DNA of 64,000 bases from Flammeovirga pacifica. Lineage in GTDB: Bacteria; Bacteroidota; Bacteroidia; Cytophagales; Flammeovirgaceae. Location of the stretch: positions 3,950,489 to 4,014,488 of the forward strand of contig NZ_JRYR02000001.1 of assembly GCF_000807855.2 (NCBI RefSeq), in the 5' to 3' direction. Both the position numbers and the translations under genes were made by a program. Below the pieces are notes generated by a model, which did not search any database, had not been told where the DNA came from, and saw nothing but the letters and a program-made list of their open reading frames with translations. Shown here one piece after another: positions 52,303 through 60,822 of the stretch (position 1 is its first letter; each line of letters begins with the position of its first letter).

Positions 52303-53169
52303 TCAGTTGTTTTTTTCCATGTGATAATCAATTAATCCTTGTGAAGGAGATTTTACTATTGTAGGTGCCTGTAATTCAAACTTTTTGAATGCCTCTTCAA
52401 TAAAATCATTAAAATGATGGGCAATGCTACCTGTAATACAGATTAATTCTTTTTTCGATCTAACAAATGGAAGTACATAATAATCTACAAACAAACTCAT
52501 CTGTTCTTCTAACATCTGTTTTATTGCATCATCTAAAGAGAAACTTTTGATAATGAAAGGAGCAAATGAAGCACAAAAAGCATTAGGACGTTCTTCTTTG
52601 TATAATCTTTTTAATATATACTCTGTACTGTAATCAAATTCTTCGATAAAAGAATCTACAGTAGTAATATTTAACTTATTGGTAAGGAGTAATTTCAGAA
52701 AAGCTAAGCCAATGGTTGCCCCACTGCCAAAATCGCTTAATAGATAACCTAAAGAAACAGGTCTATTCGCTAACTTTTTACCTGTATAGTAACCCGAATT
52801 TGCTCCAGTGCCTAAAATACAAGCAATACCTCTGTGTGATTGTAGTAAACCACGAGCAGCACCAAACAAATCATCCTCTACAAAGATACTTTTAGCATAG
52901 AAAACCTTTTTTAGAGCAGATAAAATAATTTCTTTGTTTTCTTCGCTTCCTAAACCTGCACCATAAAAAAATAGTTGTAGGTCAGAGTTTTTAATAAATG
53001 GAGCAATTTGTTCTTCATCTTGTATGAATGAAGTTAAAAGGTCTTGTTCCGACCAAAAGAACGGATTATATCCCGAAGAGGTAAGAGTGAAGATCACTTT
53101 CTTATCAGTTGGAGAAATTAATGTCCAATCTGTTTTAGTAGATCCGCTATCTGCAATTAAATGTAAAAT
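52303..53169 (-). CDS. BadF/BcrA-type N-acetylhexosamine kinase (GlcNAc/MurNAc kinase-like), ATT start
   Basis: The frame from GTG 53097 lacks the N-terminal phosphate loop of this kinase family. Read further upstream, the frame encodes LIADSGSTKTDWTL, the family's phosphate-1 motif, and is open to the stop at 53184-53182. No ATG, GTG or TTG occurs there; the best start is ATT at 53169-53167 (then LHLIADSG), giving 288 aa, the usual length. IACILGTGANSGYYTG (phosphate-2-like) and SLGYLLSDFGSGATIG (near 150) are visible, and ICITGSIAHHF. The kinase would phosphorylate imported amino sugars. Start by ATT is inference. Confidence 0.75.
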   Translation of the reverse strand: MLHLIADSGSTKTDWTLISPTDKKVIFTLTSSGYNPFFWSEQDLLTSFIQDEEQIAPFIKNSDLQLFFYGAGLGSEENKEIILSALKKVFYAKSIFVEDDLFGAARGLLQSHRGIACILGTGANSGYYTGKKLANRPVSLGYLLSDFGSGATIGLAFLKLLLTNKLNITTVDSFIEEFDYSTEYILKRLYKEERPNAFCASFAPFIIKSFSLDDAIKQMLEEQMSLFVDYYVLPFVRSKKELICITGSIAHHFNDFIEEAFKKFELQAPTIVKSPSQGLIDYHMEKNN

Positions 53170-53255
53170 ATCTTTTAAAAATTAGTTTAGATCTTTTTCC
53201 ACTGGTTATACTTATTATCTAATAGATAATATCTATCAAGATAGGAAATATCTGT

Positions 53256-54170
53256 TTAAGTTACCTCATCTTTTCTTTGAGATCGATTAAATAGGAGGAA
53301 ATCATTATCTGATTTTTGTAATGCAAATACAACAAAAATTATTAAGGCGATAACTAAGACAATACTAGTAACAGATATCAATTTATATAAATCTGTATTG
53401 GCTTGCGTCTGTAGTTCTTTTTCTTTGTATTGTAATTGTTGTTTTTGAAGTTCTTTTTGTTGAGCTAATTGTAATTGTAAATCTTTATCATTGGCTTGTA
53501 AAGTTGCTATATTCAAATTAGCTCTAGTGGTGGCTAATTCCTGCATAAGATTAGAATACAATGTTTTTTGATTACGGAGGGCCTCTTGTGTAGATTGTTC
53601 TGACTGTTCAGCCATTTTCTGTTCTTTTAATGCCTGAAGGTGTTTGCCTTGTATACTTTGTAATTGCTCCTGCACGTCTTTTAATTGCTCTTGTGTTTGC
53701 TTTAAGAGTTCGTTTTGTTCTTTAGATCGCTGACTCATATCTTGAATGACACGATTATTTTCATCAATATTCCTTTGCATCCTGTACTTGTCGTCTTTCA
53801 ATTCAGAAATGCGTGATTCAAGAGATCTTATTGAACCTTGTTTCATGTCTAAAGTTTGGTCGTGTGTGGTAAGTTCAGCTTCTTTTACATTCAATTTTTT
53901 CTCAAGTCTCAGGATATCATCTTTTAAATCTAAAATTCTATCGTTTTGATGTTTGATTTTGGATAGATATGCATTTCCTTCTGCTTCTACTTGCGCATTT
54001 CTTTTTTCAAGTTCATTGATACGCATTCTTTGTTGCTTACTACCGTCGGTTCCGCTAAAAACAGCATAAGTAACCATTGCACCACAAAGTACAATGCCTG
54101 CGATACCCATTCTGATCCAGCTTTTTTGTTGCAATAGTTCTTTTTTGAAATCGGTAGTATTGTTTCTCAT
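53256..54170 (-). CDS. Two-TM coiled-coil membrane protein
   Basis: The 304-aa protein has a TM near residues 20-38 (MGIAGIVLCGAMVTYAVF) and a second near 265-285 (SVTSIVLVIALIIFVVFAL). The rest between them is a single long coiled coil rich in Gln, Glu and Lys (about 48-258). It has no recognisable domain. It lies upstream of the sugar kinase, 86 bp away, on the same strand. It may be a periplasmic spacer or scaffold. I do not recognise it. Confidence 0.65.
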   Translation of the reverse strand: MRNNTTDFKKELLQQKSWIRMGIAGIVLCGAMVTYAVFSGTDGSKQQRMRINELEKRNAQVEAEGNAYLSKIKHQNDRILDLKDDILRLEKKLNVKEAELTTHDQTLDMKQGSIRSLESRISELKDDKYRMQRNIDENNRVIQDMSQRSKEQNELLKQTQEQLKDVQEQLQSIQGKHLQALKEQKMAEQSEQSTQEALRNQKTLYSNLMQELATTRANLNIATLQANDKDLQLQLAQQKELQKQQLQYKEKELQTQANTDLYKLISVTSIVLVIALIIFVVFALQKSDNDFLLFNRSQRKDEVT

Positions 54171-54675
54171 TTATTTATAAAAGTATATGAATAGTAAAAG
54201 AGCATTAAAATCTGAGTAAGGACTGTGGGTTTACTACTTACAAATTATTGAATTTCTTCCCATTTCAAAAGGAATTGAACTGAAAAACAATACAGTAAAT
54301 GAATTATTTTGGGAAGCCATCCATGTGATGGTTTTTTACTAGTTGAATTATTTCACATTTTTTAGCTGAAAATGGAAAATAACTTACGTTATATATTAAA
54401 TAAAAGTTAATGAAATTAAATGAGGGATAAAAATATCATCATCATAAAATGATATGAATTCTGTTATTTATTAAAAAAACGATGGTCGTTTACGGTGTTA
54501 TCTATGAATAGTTATATTTTTTGTTAGTATATTCACAAATGGCGGTTGTTGAAAAAATAGAGTAAAAATTTTTTTATTACAGATGTCTATTTTATATTTG
54601 CAATCGGCATTTTGAAAAACAAAAATTCAATCTGTAAATCGCTGATAATCAGCACAAGCGTCAGACGGACACTTG
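54171..54675. other. 505-bp intergenic region with promoter and orphan terminator
   Basis: CCATC (54317-54321) pairs with GATGG (54327-54331) and is followed by T6; no plus-strand gene lies upstream, so an unannotated small RNA between about 54180 and 54337 is possible. TATATTTG (54593-54600) is a perfect -7 element that should serve the glucosaminidase gene. The rest is AT-rich and without clear coding frames. Confidence 0.4.
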
Positions 54676-55344
54676 ATGTTTTCACGAAATAAACTTTTAA
54701 TGAGAAAGTTTTTAATTATTATTTCCATACTAGCATTACCCTTTGGAAACCTTGAATTAGCTTTTGCTTCTTCTAATAATTCAATTGTAAGTGTAAAAGA
54801 TACGGATCAAATTAAAAGAGAGAATTACATACGTTTATTGTATAAGTCTTTCGATCCAATCTGTAGAAAATATGGAATTAATACCAAAGTAGCCATCTCT
54901 CAAGCAATTGCTGAACAAGGTTGGAACCTGAGAAAAGATTTCAGAATATTCAACATTGCTTCATCAAATCCATCTAGAAGTAAATTAGTTTATGATAATG
55001 GAGAACAAAGATTCCGTAGATATAGAATATATTCATCTTTGGAACAAGCTGTAGAGGACTACTGTAAAGTGCTAACTAGTTACCATACTTATAGAAACAA
55101 TGGTTTATTCGACACATTCGATGCAAATGAGCAAATACAAGCTATATCGAATGGAGGTTACGCAACCAATCCTAAGTATTTACAATTAGTGTCATCAGTT
55201 ATGGATCGCTTTGTTGCTCCAGTGGTTGATGAATTACGCGAAGAAGAGGCAATTGCTAGAAGATCTGAGGAACTTCAACAAGTAGCTTCGGTTAGTAGTG
55301 TAGAAGCACAACATATTAGATTCTGTATGCCATCAGGTTACTAG
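54676..55344 (+). CDS. Glucosaminidase-domain peptidoglycan hydrolase
   Basis: The ATG at 54676 gives 222 aa; ATG 54700 (MRKFLIIISILAL, cleavage near AFASS) is an equally good start for the signal peptide. The domain (about residues 45-180) has KVAISQAIAEQGWNL with a likely catalytic Glu, and FNIASSNPSR, LEQAVEDYCKVL and ISNGGYATNPKYLQLV. These match the Bax/LytG-type mannosyl-glycoprotein endo-beta-N-acetylglucosaminidase fold that cuts peptidoglycan glycan. It is monocistronic, followed by a terminator. Confidence 0.85.
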   Translation: MFSRNKLLMRKFLIIISILALPFGNLELAFASSNNSIVSVKDTDQIKRENYIRLLYKSFDPICRKYGINTKVAISQAIAEQGWNLRKDFRIFNIASSNPSRSKLVYDNGEQRFRRYRIYSSLEQAVEDYCKVLTSYHTYRNNGLFDTFDANEQIQAISNGGYATNPKYLQLVSSVMDRFVAPVVDELREEEAIARRSEELQQVASVSSVEAQHIRFCMPSGY

Positions 55345-55391
55345 AATCTAACTTATTTCTTGGCATTTAAAGGCAAAGCCTTTTACATAGG

Positions 55392-55421
55392 AAGACCCCG
55401 TTCTTGAACGGGGTCTTTTTC
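55392..55421 (+). terminator. Terminator of glucosaminidase gene
   Basis: AAGACCCCGTTC (55392-55403) pairs with GAACGGGGTCTT (55406-55417), then a T-run. Confidence 0.9.
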
Positions 55422-55489
55422 ATTATAAAGGTTTCTAAATTAATTCAATTGAATGATATCCTAAAATTGGATATTAAAAAAGGGGTGCA

Positions 55490-55822
55490 TCATTTTATCA
55501 TCTGACGTATTTCCCCATCCATAGCTCTAAGGCCACTTCGGCCTAAATCTCTCACTACATCTCCTTGTGCTAAAAGTTCTTCCCAAATACTTTGGCGGAG
55601 AATTTCGTAAAACTGCTCCTCGTCTTCTTTGTCAGCAAACTTATACAACTCCTTTAATCCCCTTCTTTGGATTTCGTTGTCGATCAGAATGTCTTTCATT
55701 CTTTCAATCAGCTGAGCACAGACGCCTAATTCAAATTCTGAGTTCGCTCTAATGTTAACATTGAACTCATAATCATTTCCTAGGGCAGATGCAGTCACTT
55801 TTGGTTTTACAAAATGCTTCAT
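55490..55822 (-). CDS. Hypothetical protein, possible antitoxin
   Basis: The 110-aa protein has no TM or signal. It begins with a beta-rich part (MKHFVKPKVTASALGNDYEF) and continues as acidic helices (LIERMKDILIDNEIQRRGLKEL and DEEQFYEILRQSIWEELL). No family recognised. Its ATG overlaps the stop of the upstream 79-aa gene by 4 bp, so the two are coupled. A toxin-antitoxin pair is one reading of this layout. Confidence 0.5.
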   Translation of the reverse strand: MKHFVKPKVTASALGNDYEFNVNIRANSEFELGVCAQLIERMKDILIDNEIQRRGLKELYKFADKEDEEQFYEILRQSIWEELLAQGDVVRDLGRSGLRAMDGEIRQMIK

Positions 55823-56058
55823 GAGGCTCTGTTTATGTAGTTTTTAGATTTTTTTCGAGAACGATACACTGTTATAAGACGGGTATCCTCGAAGATAAAG
55901 ATAAAGGACTTATACTTTCGTTTGTCCCTTTTGCAATGACTACCATAGCATTCTGATTTATATGCTTGGTAAACGATGTTTAGATAATCTTTCTTTCTCC
56001 AATGACGACATCTCTTGGACATCGCACTAAAAGCGTGGTCTGTGATTTCAATAAACAT
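55819..56058 (-). CDS. Small basic protein, DUF4258/BrnT-like toxin candidate
   Basis: The 79-aa protein is strongly basic. ITDHAFSAMSKRCRHWRKKDY, the hydrophobic FIFIFEDTRLITVYRSRKK end and the spacing of His, Arg and TVYR resemble DUF4258 or RelE-like toxins. Cys residues in ECYGSHCKRD may bind a metal. Its stop overlaps the start of the 110-aa gene by 4 bp, so it comes first in a two-gene unit. The identity is weak evidence; no alignment was possible. Confidence 0.45.
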   Translation of the reverse strand: MFIEITDHAFSAMSKRCRHWRKKDYLNIVYQAYKSECYGSHCKRDKRKYKSFIFIFEDTRLITVYRSRKKSKNYINRAS

Positions 56059-56413
56059 ATAGAAGGATGTAAAAAACGTACAATCTCCCGTCTAGAGTAT
56101 GCACGTATAACCAAATAAAAAATTATACTTGATGTGCGGTGCACGGTAGCAATTGACCAAAATTATGCTTAAAAGTAAATGATATTTCGATCATCTGCTT
56201 AACATTAATTTACGATTTATATCTTATTAATCAAAATATAATTCCGTTTTAATTAATAATGGTAAAATATAAAGTAGATTAACTTGATTAAATCAGAATT
56301 ATATTAACAAAAAGTTAATTAGTGATTTATGGTATTTCAAATTCTTTCTAGTATATTGAAAGTCCGTGCCTATCAAATCTCTTTTTTTGAAGAGGTAAAT
56401 ATTTTTTAAAATA
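56059..56413. other. 355-bp AT-rich intergenic region
   Basis: No frame with a coding look was seen. A GTGCGGTGCAC-containing spot near 56135-56150 is the only GC-rich patch. The region separates the putative toxin-antitoxin pair (minus) from the DUF5522 gene (plus), so promoters for both should lie here. Confidence 0.4.
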
Positions 56414-56578
56414 ATGAGTGATCAGAAGCTGAAAGAAGGAGAAGACTACTACATAGAAAATGGTCTCTATGTTTTTACAAAAGCCTATCATCTAAAAAGA
56501 GGACATTGTTGTAAAAATCAATGTAAACACTGCCCATGGGGATTTAAAAAAAATAAAAAGCGTATTTCCATTATTTAA
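56414..56578 (+). CDS. DUF5522-type Cys-rich small protein, 54 aa
   Basis: The frame from ATG 56414 encodes MSDQKLKEGEDYYIENGLYV, then FTKAYHLKRGHCC and NQCKHCPWGF, and stops at TAA 56576-56578. The Cys-Cys, Cys-x2-Cys pattern with HLKRG matches the small zinc-binding-like DUF5522 proteins widespread in Bacteroidota. Function unknown; the Cys set suggests a metal site. It is 269 bp before rsgA on the same strand. Confidence 0.85.
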   Translation: MSDQKLKEGEDYYIENGLYVFTKAYHLKRGHCCKNQCKHCPWGFKKNKKRISII

Positions 56579-56606
56579 TAAATATGAATAGAGTAATCTT
56601 TTCATA

Positions 56607-56646
56607 ATGAGAAAGTTGTAATCAAAATTAAATCATTCCATATTTG
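56607..56646 (+). promoter_or_regulatory. Candidate promoter of rsgA leader
   Basis: TTGT (about 56608), a 19-bp spacer and CATATTTG (56638-56645; one mismatch to TAnnTTTG) give a transcript start near 56652. That yields a leader of almost 200 nt before rsgA. Confidence 0.4.
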
Positions 56647-56675
56647 CAACTTATGACACATACATTACCTATAGT

Positions 56676-56758
56676 GCACCCTATCTCGGCATAGACCGAC
56701 AGGTGCGATTTCCATTTTAATACACCTTTGTTAAGGTACTAAAGAAGTACCTGTCGGT
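56676..56758 (+). ncRNA. Structured rsgA 5' leader, riboswitch-like
   Basis: One fold pairs GCACC (56676-56680) with GGTGC (56702-56706) and TCGG (56686-56689) with CCGA (56696-56699). A competing fold pairs ACCGACAGGT (56695-56704) with ACCTGTCGGT (56749-56758). Two further overlapping hairpins, ACCTT/AAGGT (56724-56737) and GGTACT/AGTACC (56735-56751), share bases. The folds exclude each other, as in a switch. No known riboswitch class is recognised. Confidence 0.4.
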
Positions 56759-56846
56759 TTATTGTATCCTAACTTTCCATTTCGACTTTTTAAAAGCTGA
56801 TGTGTTGAGAGTTTTCAAAAAATCATACATTTAAACAAAGACAAAA

Positions 56847-57911
56847 TTGGAAAATAAAATTTCTAACGCCGCTTTAGGCTTTCCAAAAAGTATATTAAAT
56901 AATTATCAAGAATTTAATGAAAATGACTTTGGTAGAGTTATCGAAGAGCATAAAGAACGTTATGTTGTTCAAAATGAACTAGGGTCTTTTTCAGCAGAAA
57001 TTACTGGTCAGTTAAGATTTACAGCTACAGATAGAAGTAGTTTTCCCGTAGTTGGAGACTGGGTAAGAATGCAAATTTTTGATGAAGATAAAGCATTAGT
57101 TCACGAAGTAGTGCATAGAGAACGTGCACTTACACGCCAAGCAGTAGGTAGAGATGCTGAAGTACAATACATTGCTTCAAATATTGATACCGCATTTATT
57201 GTGGAAGCTGTAAACCGTGACTTTAATTTGAATCGTATGGAGCGTTATATGACGCTTTGCTATGATGCAGGTATTCATCCCGTATTTATATTGAATAAAG
57301 TAGACTTGATTTCTGAAGATCGCTTGGAAGAAATGAAGTTTGAAATAGAAAACAGATTATTCGGGATGGATCTGATTTGTACATCGGCCACCTCAACCGA
57401 AGGGATGTCTAAATTGAAAGATACAATTGAGGAAGCCAAAACCTATTGTTTCTTAGGCTCGTCAGGTGTAGGTAAATCTAGTCTCATTAATGTTCTTTTT
57501 GATGATCAATTACTAGCTACAGGAGCTATTGGTGATGGGAACGATAGAGGGAAGCATACAACCACCTCACGTTCACTTCATGTCTTGCCTTCTGGTGGTA
57601 TTCTGATAGATAACCCAGGAACAAGAGAAGTAGGAATGGTGTCTGATAACGATGGGTTAAGTACAACTTATGCATATATCGAAGATATAGCAGAAGATTG
57701 TCGTTTTTCAAATTGTACTCACGTGCATGAAAAAGGTTGTGCAGTAATTGAGGCAGTAAATAATGAGGAGATCTCAGAAGAGGCTTATCAAAATTATTTG
57801 AGGTTAGGAAGAGAACAAGCTCATTTCGAATCAACAGTTGCAGAACGTCGAAAGAAAGGGAAAGACTTGGCTCGAGTGATCAAAGATGTCAAACGACTAA
57901 AAAATAGATAA
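56847..57911 (+). CDS. rsgA: Ribosome small-subunit GTPase RsgA
   Basis: The 354-aa protein starts at TTG 56847 (no suitable ATG upstream). An OB-fold (about residues 30-90) is followed by the circularly permuted GTPase: G4 ILNKVDLI (near 150), G1 GSSGVGKSSLIN (near 210), G3 DNPGTRE, and the C-terminal zinc finger CRFSNCTHVHEKGCAV (near 285). It acts in 30S subunit maturation as a GTPase. The leader has alternative structures. Length is close to the norm. Confidence 0.93.
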   Translation: MENKISNAALGFPKSILNNYQEFNENDFGRVIEEHKERYVVQNELGSFSAEITGQLRFTATDRSSFPVVGDWVRMQIFDEDKALVHEVVHRERALTRQAVGRDAEVQYIASNIDTAFIVEAVNRDFNLNRMERYMTLCYDAGIHPVFILNKVDLISEDRLEEMKFEIENRLFGMDLICTSATSTEGMSKLKDTIEEAKTYCFLGSSGVGKSSLINVLFDDQLLATGAIGDGNDRGKHTTTSRSLHVLPSGGILIDNPGTREVGMVSDNDGLSTTYAYIEDIAEDCRFSNCTHVHEKGCAVIEAVNNEEISEEAYQNYLRLGREQAHFESTVAERRKKGKDLARVIKDVKRLKNR

Positions 57912-57915
57912 AAAA

Positions 57916-57945
57916 AGAGGCAGTCATCGTAAAATGACTGCCTCT
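57916..57945. terminator. Bidirectional terminator
   Basis: AGAGGCAGTCAT (57916-57927) pairs with ATGACTGCCTCT (57934-57945). It lies between convergent rsgA and purM. Confidence 0.85.
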
Positions 57946-57967
57946 CTGTTTTTATCAGATAATTTGA

Positions 57968-59134
57968 TTAGTAAGAGAACTTACCAAACTCTGAATGTAT
58001 GTCTAAAGATTTTCCTTCTTCTTTCGCTTCAACACGACCAATGATCTGTGCATCTACATTGAAAGATTTAGAAATATCAATAATGGTCTGAGCATGTTTA
58101 GGATCAACATAGATTTCCATACGATGGCCCATGTTAAATACTTTATACATTTCTTTCCAATCTGTTCCACTATTCTTGTGGATCATTTCGAACAATGGAG
58201 GAACAGCAAATAAATTGTCTTTAACTACATGAACATTATCCACGAAGTGTAAAACTTTAGTTTGTGCACCACCAGAACAGTGAACCATACCGTGAATTTC
58301 AGGGCGAAGCTCATCCAATACTTTTTTAATGATTGGAGCATATGTTCTTGTTGGAGATAGAACCAACTTACCAGCATCAAGAGTTAAGTCAGCAATTGCG
58401 TCAGTTAACTTTTGTGTACCAGAATAAATTAAGTCATTCGGAACTTGTGGGTCGAAGCTTTCAGGGTATTTTTCAGCTAAATACTTAGCAAAAACATCAT
58501 GACGAGCAGAAGTAAGTCCGTTAGAACCCATACCACCATTGTACTCTGTTTCGTAAGTAGCCTGACCGTAAGAAGCTAAACCAACAATTACATCGCCAGC
58601 TTGAATGTTACTGTTGTCAATTACTTCGTCTCTTCTCATACGAGTAGTTACAGTAGAGTCAACAATTACAGTTCTTACTAAATCTCCTACATCAGCAGTT
58701 TCTCCACCAGTAGAGTGAATTTCAAATCCGTTGTCTCTTAACATCTGAAGAACTTCTTCAGTACCGTTAATCAATTCAGAAATAACTTCACCTGGAATAA
58801 GGTTTTTGTTTCTACCAATAGTAGAGGATAACAATGTGTTACCTGTTGCACCAACACAAAGAAGGTCATCTGTGTTCATTATGATGGCATCTTGAGCAAT
58901 ACCTCTCCAAACAGACATGTCGCCTGTTTCTTTCCAGTATAAATATGCTAAAGATGATTTGGTACCAGCGCCGTCGGCATGCATAATTGCACAGTACTCG
59001 TCGTCACCTGTAAGAATATCCGGAACAATTTTACAAAATGCTTTTGGAAATAATCCTTTGTCCAAACGCTTAATGGCGTTATGGATATCTTCTTTTGAGG
59101 CAGAAACTCCTCGTTGTGCGTATCGCTCTTGCAT
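57968..59134 (-). CDS. purM: Phosphoribosylformylglycinamidine cyclo-ligase, Bacteroidota form
   Basis: The 388-aa protein resembles the long AIR synthetase form: HADGAGTKSSLAY, MNTDDLLCVGATG, GGETADVGDLVRT, GLASYGQATYETEYNGGMGSNGLTSARH, MVHCSGGAQTKVLHFVD and the C-terminal FNMGHRMEIYV. It makes aminoimidazole ribotide in purine synthesis. Length 388 aa (about 345 in E. coli) is usual in Bacteroidota. Its ATG is at 59134; a purine-biosynthesis neighbour is not present. Confidence 0.95.
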   Translation of the reverse strand: MQERYAQRGVSASKEDIHNAIKRLDKGLFPKAFCKIVPDILTGDDEYCAIMHADGAGTKSSLAYLYWKETGDMSVWRGIAQDAIIMNTDDLLCVGATGNTLLSSTIGRNKNLIPGEVISELINGTEEVLQMLRDNGFEIHSTGGETADVGDLVRTVIVDSTVTTRMRRDEVIDNSNIQAGDVIVGLASYGQATYETEYNGGMGSNGLTSARHDVFAKYLAEKYPESFDPQVPNDLIYSGTQKLTDAIADLTLDAGKLVLSPTRTYAPIIKKVLDELRPEIHGMVHCSGGAQTKVLHFVDNVHVVKDNLFAVPPLFEMIHKNSGTDWKEMYKVFNMGHRMEIYVDPKHAQTIIDISKSFNVDAQIIGRVEAKEEGKSLDIHSEFGKFSY

Positions 59135-59265
59135 GAGATTCGATATGGTTGGAATGAAAATGAAAAGTCCATAGTGATATCATTCGCTATGAACTGATGC
59201 TGCAAAAATAATTGATTTAGGTTATTATTAAATATTTATGCTGTAAAATTCTATTAAACTATTAA

Positions 59266-59667
59266 TTATCTTTCCATAGCTACCTCATGAGCACCAATCA
59301 TAGGGGCTTTATTTCCCCAAGAATTTCTAATGTAATTCAAAACATCTGCGGCTTCCTGATCTGTTAAAGCAGCTTGTTCAGGCATATTTCCTTCATAAGT
59401 GACTCCATTTATGGTAATAGGTTTTTCTAACCCATGCAACACTTGTCGTATTGCTTGATGTTTATTTTCTACTAAATATTTTACACCTGCTAAAGGAGGT
59501 ACTGTTGGTTCTACACCTTGTCCATCTTGTAAATGACAATGCATACAATTGACCATGTAGATTCCTTGACCGCGGCTAATGCTTTCTTTAAATGGATCAT
59601 TTTCATTGATAGTAAAAGAAAGTAGTGCGATAATCGGAAAGCTGAGAAGTAAATATTTTAGTTTCAT
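59266..59667 (-). CDS. Secreted c-type cytochrome
   Basis: The 133-aa protein has a signal peptide (hydrophobic 5-20) and one haem-c site NCMHCH (CxxCH near residue 42) with the distal Met in GNMPEQAALTDQEAADVLNYIR. It is a small class I cytochrome for electron transfer in the periplasm. It stands between purM and the TIGR02757 gene, and no oxidase gene is nearby. Confidence 0.9.
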   Translation of the reverse strand: MKLKYLLLSFPIIALLSFTINENDPFKESISRGQGIYMVNCMHCHLQDGQGVEPTVPPLAGVKYLVENKHQAIRQVLHGLEKPITINGVTYEGNMPEQAALTDQEAADVLNYIRNSWGNKAPMIGAHEVAMER

Positions 59668-59821
59668 ATTTGATGCTTAAGTGTGTTTTCTACGTTTGTT
59701 TAACAAAGGTAATCCTTTCTAATATTCAATTTGGTGATTTATCTCAATAGAATGACTATGTGAGCGTGATTTTTTTTGACTTGAACATCTTGAATTTCTC
59801 AGTCACTTGAAACAGTAAAGA

Positions 59822-60577
59822 TTAAAATTTTTCTAAGCCAAGTCCAAACAATGCAAAATCAAATCGAACAGGGTCTTTTGGATCTATTACCTTAAGTTGA
59901 GAGGTTAATTCTACTGCTGCTTTCCAATCCGATTGTTTTCTCTCTAATAATTTTAATTTTCTACTTACTCTTTCTACATGAACATCTAATGGACAAATCA
60001 ATTGATCTGCACGAAGCCGATTCCAAATTCCAAAATCTACACCTGCATTATCTTTCCTAACCATCCACCTCAAAAACATATTCAAACGCTTACAAGCGGA
60101 TTTTCTAGCAGGAGTTGCAATATGTTTTTTTGTTCGATGGGGAGCATCTTCCTGATCGAAGAAATAATCATGAAAAGCGATCAAAGAATTTTCTACATTT
60201 TCATCATTTTGTGAATAACCTAGTAAGAAAGCATCTTCCAACGAGTCATATTGTTGATAATGTTTCTTAAAAAATGAAATAAAAAATAATGTATCCACAT
60301 CGTTAAAAGTTCGATGTTTAAATGTGAGTAACTTTTCTAAATCTTGCTCTTGATGGTTGATGATAAAATCATGAGGTGCACCATCCATTAGCATCACCAA
60401 TTCATTGCATTTATTGATGATTGTTTTACGTTGTCCCCAAGCTAACATGCTGGCCCAGAATCCCATAATCTCAATATCTTCTTTTTTTGAAAAGGAATGA
60501 GGAATGCTAATTGGATCGTCTTTGATGAAATTAGGTTGATTGTATTTTTGATAACTTGCCTCTAATAATTCGATCAT
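59822..60577 (-). CDS. TIGR02757-family protein
   Basis: The 251-aa protein shows the family's features: IMGFWASMLAWGQRKTIINKC, LEKLLTFKHRTFNDVDTLFF, CKRLNMFLRWMVRKDNAGVDFG and CPLDVHVERVSRKL. The family is common in Bacteroidota and of unknown function; it shows distant likeness to HhH-type DNA glycosylases. Start ATG 60577, AT-rich region upstream, then the tRNA array on the plus strand. Confidence 0.85.
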   Translation of the reverse strand: MIELLEASYQKYNQPNFIKDDPISIPHSFSKKEDIEIMGFWASMLAWGQRKTIINKCNELVMLMDGAPHDFIINHQEQDLEKLLTFKHRTFNDVDTLFFISFFKKHYQQYDSLEDAFLLGYSQNDENVENSLIAFHDYFFDQEDAPHRTKKHIATPARKSACKRLNMFLRWMVRKDNAGVDFGIWNRLRADQLICPLDVHVERVSRKLKLLERKQSDWKAAVELTSQLKVIDPKDPVRFDFALFGLGLEKF

Positions 60578-60667
60578 ATTTGATTTTTTTTTAAAGAACT
60601 GAAAAATACAATACTACGGTCTATTTTTCTTAATGATTGTAATATTTCATCTTTTTTTTGAAAATCG

Positions 60668-60699
60668 TTTGGACAGATGACACTACTCTATTACCTTTG
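60668..60699 (+). promoter_or_regulatory. Promoter of tRNA-Glu array
   Basis: TTTG (60668-60671), a 20-bp spacer and TACCTTTG (60692-60699) give a near-perfect -33/-7 pair; the expected start is near 60705, 13 bp before the first tRNA. Confidence 0.85.
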
Positions 60700-60717
60700 C
60701 ACTCGCAAAAAACACTT

Positions 60718-60789
60718 GCTCCGTTCGTCTAGGGGTTAGGACGCCAGGTTTTCATCCTGGTAGCACGGGTTCGAATCCCGTACGGAGTA
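60718..60789 (+). tRNA. tRNA-Glu (TTC), canonical copy 1
   Basis: The 72-nt cloverleaf has acceptor GCTCCGT/ACGGAGT (first pair G-U), D-stem GTC/GAC, anticodon stem CCAGG/CCTGG with loop TTTTCAT (anticodon TTC) and T-arm ACGGG/CCCGT with TTCGAAT. It has T13, T32 and T54 as expected. CCA is not encoded. It is the first of six. Confidence 0.95.
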
Positions 60790-60822
60790 CACAGTCTAAT
60801 TGAGACGCAAAATCAATGCCCC

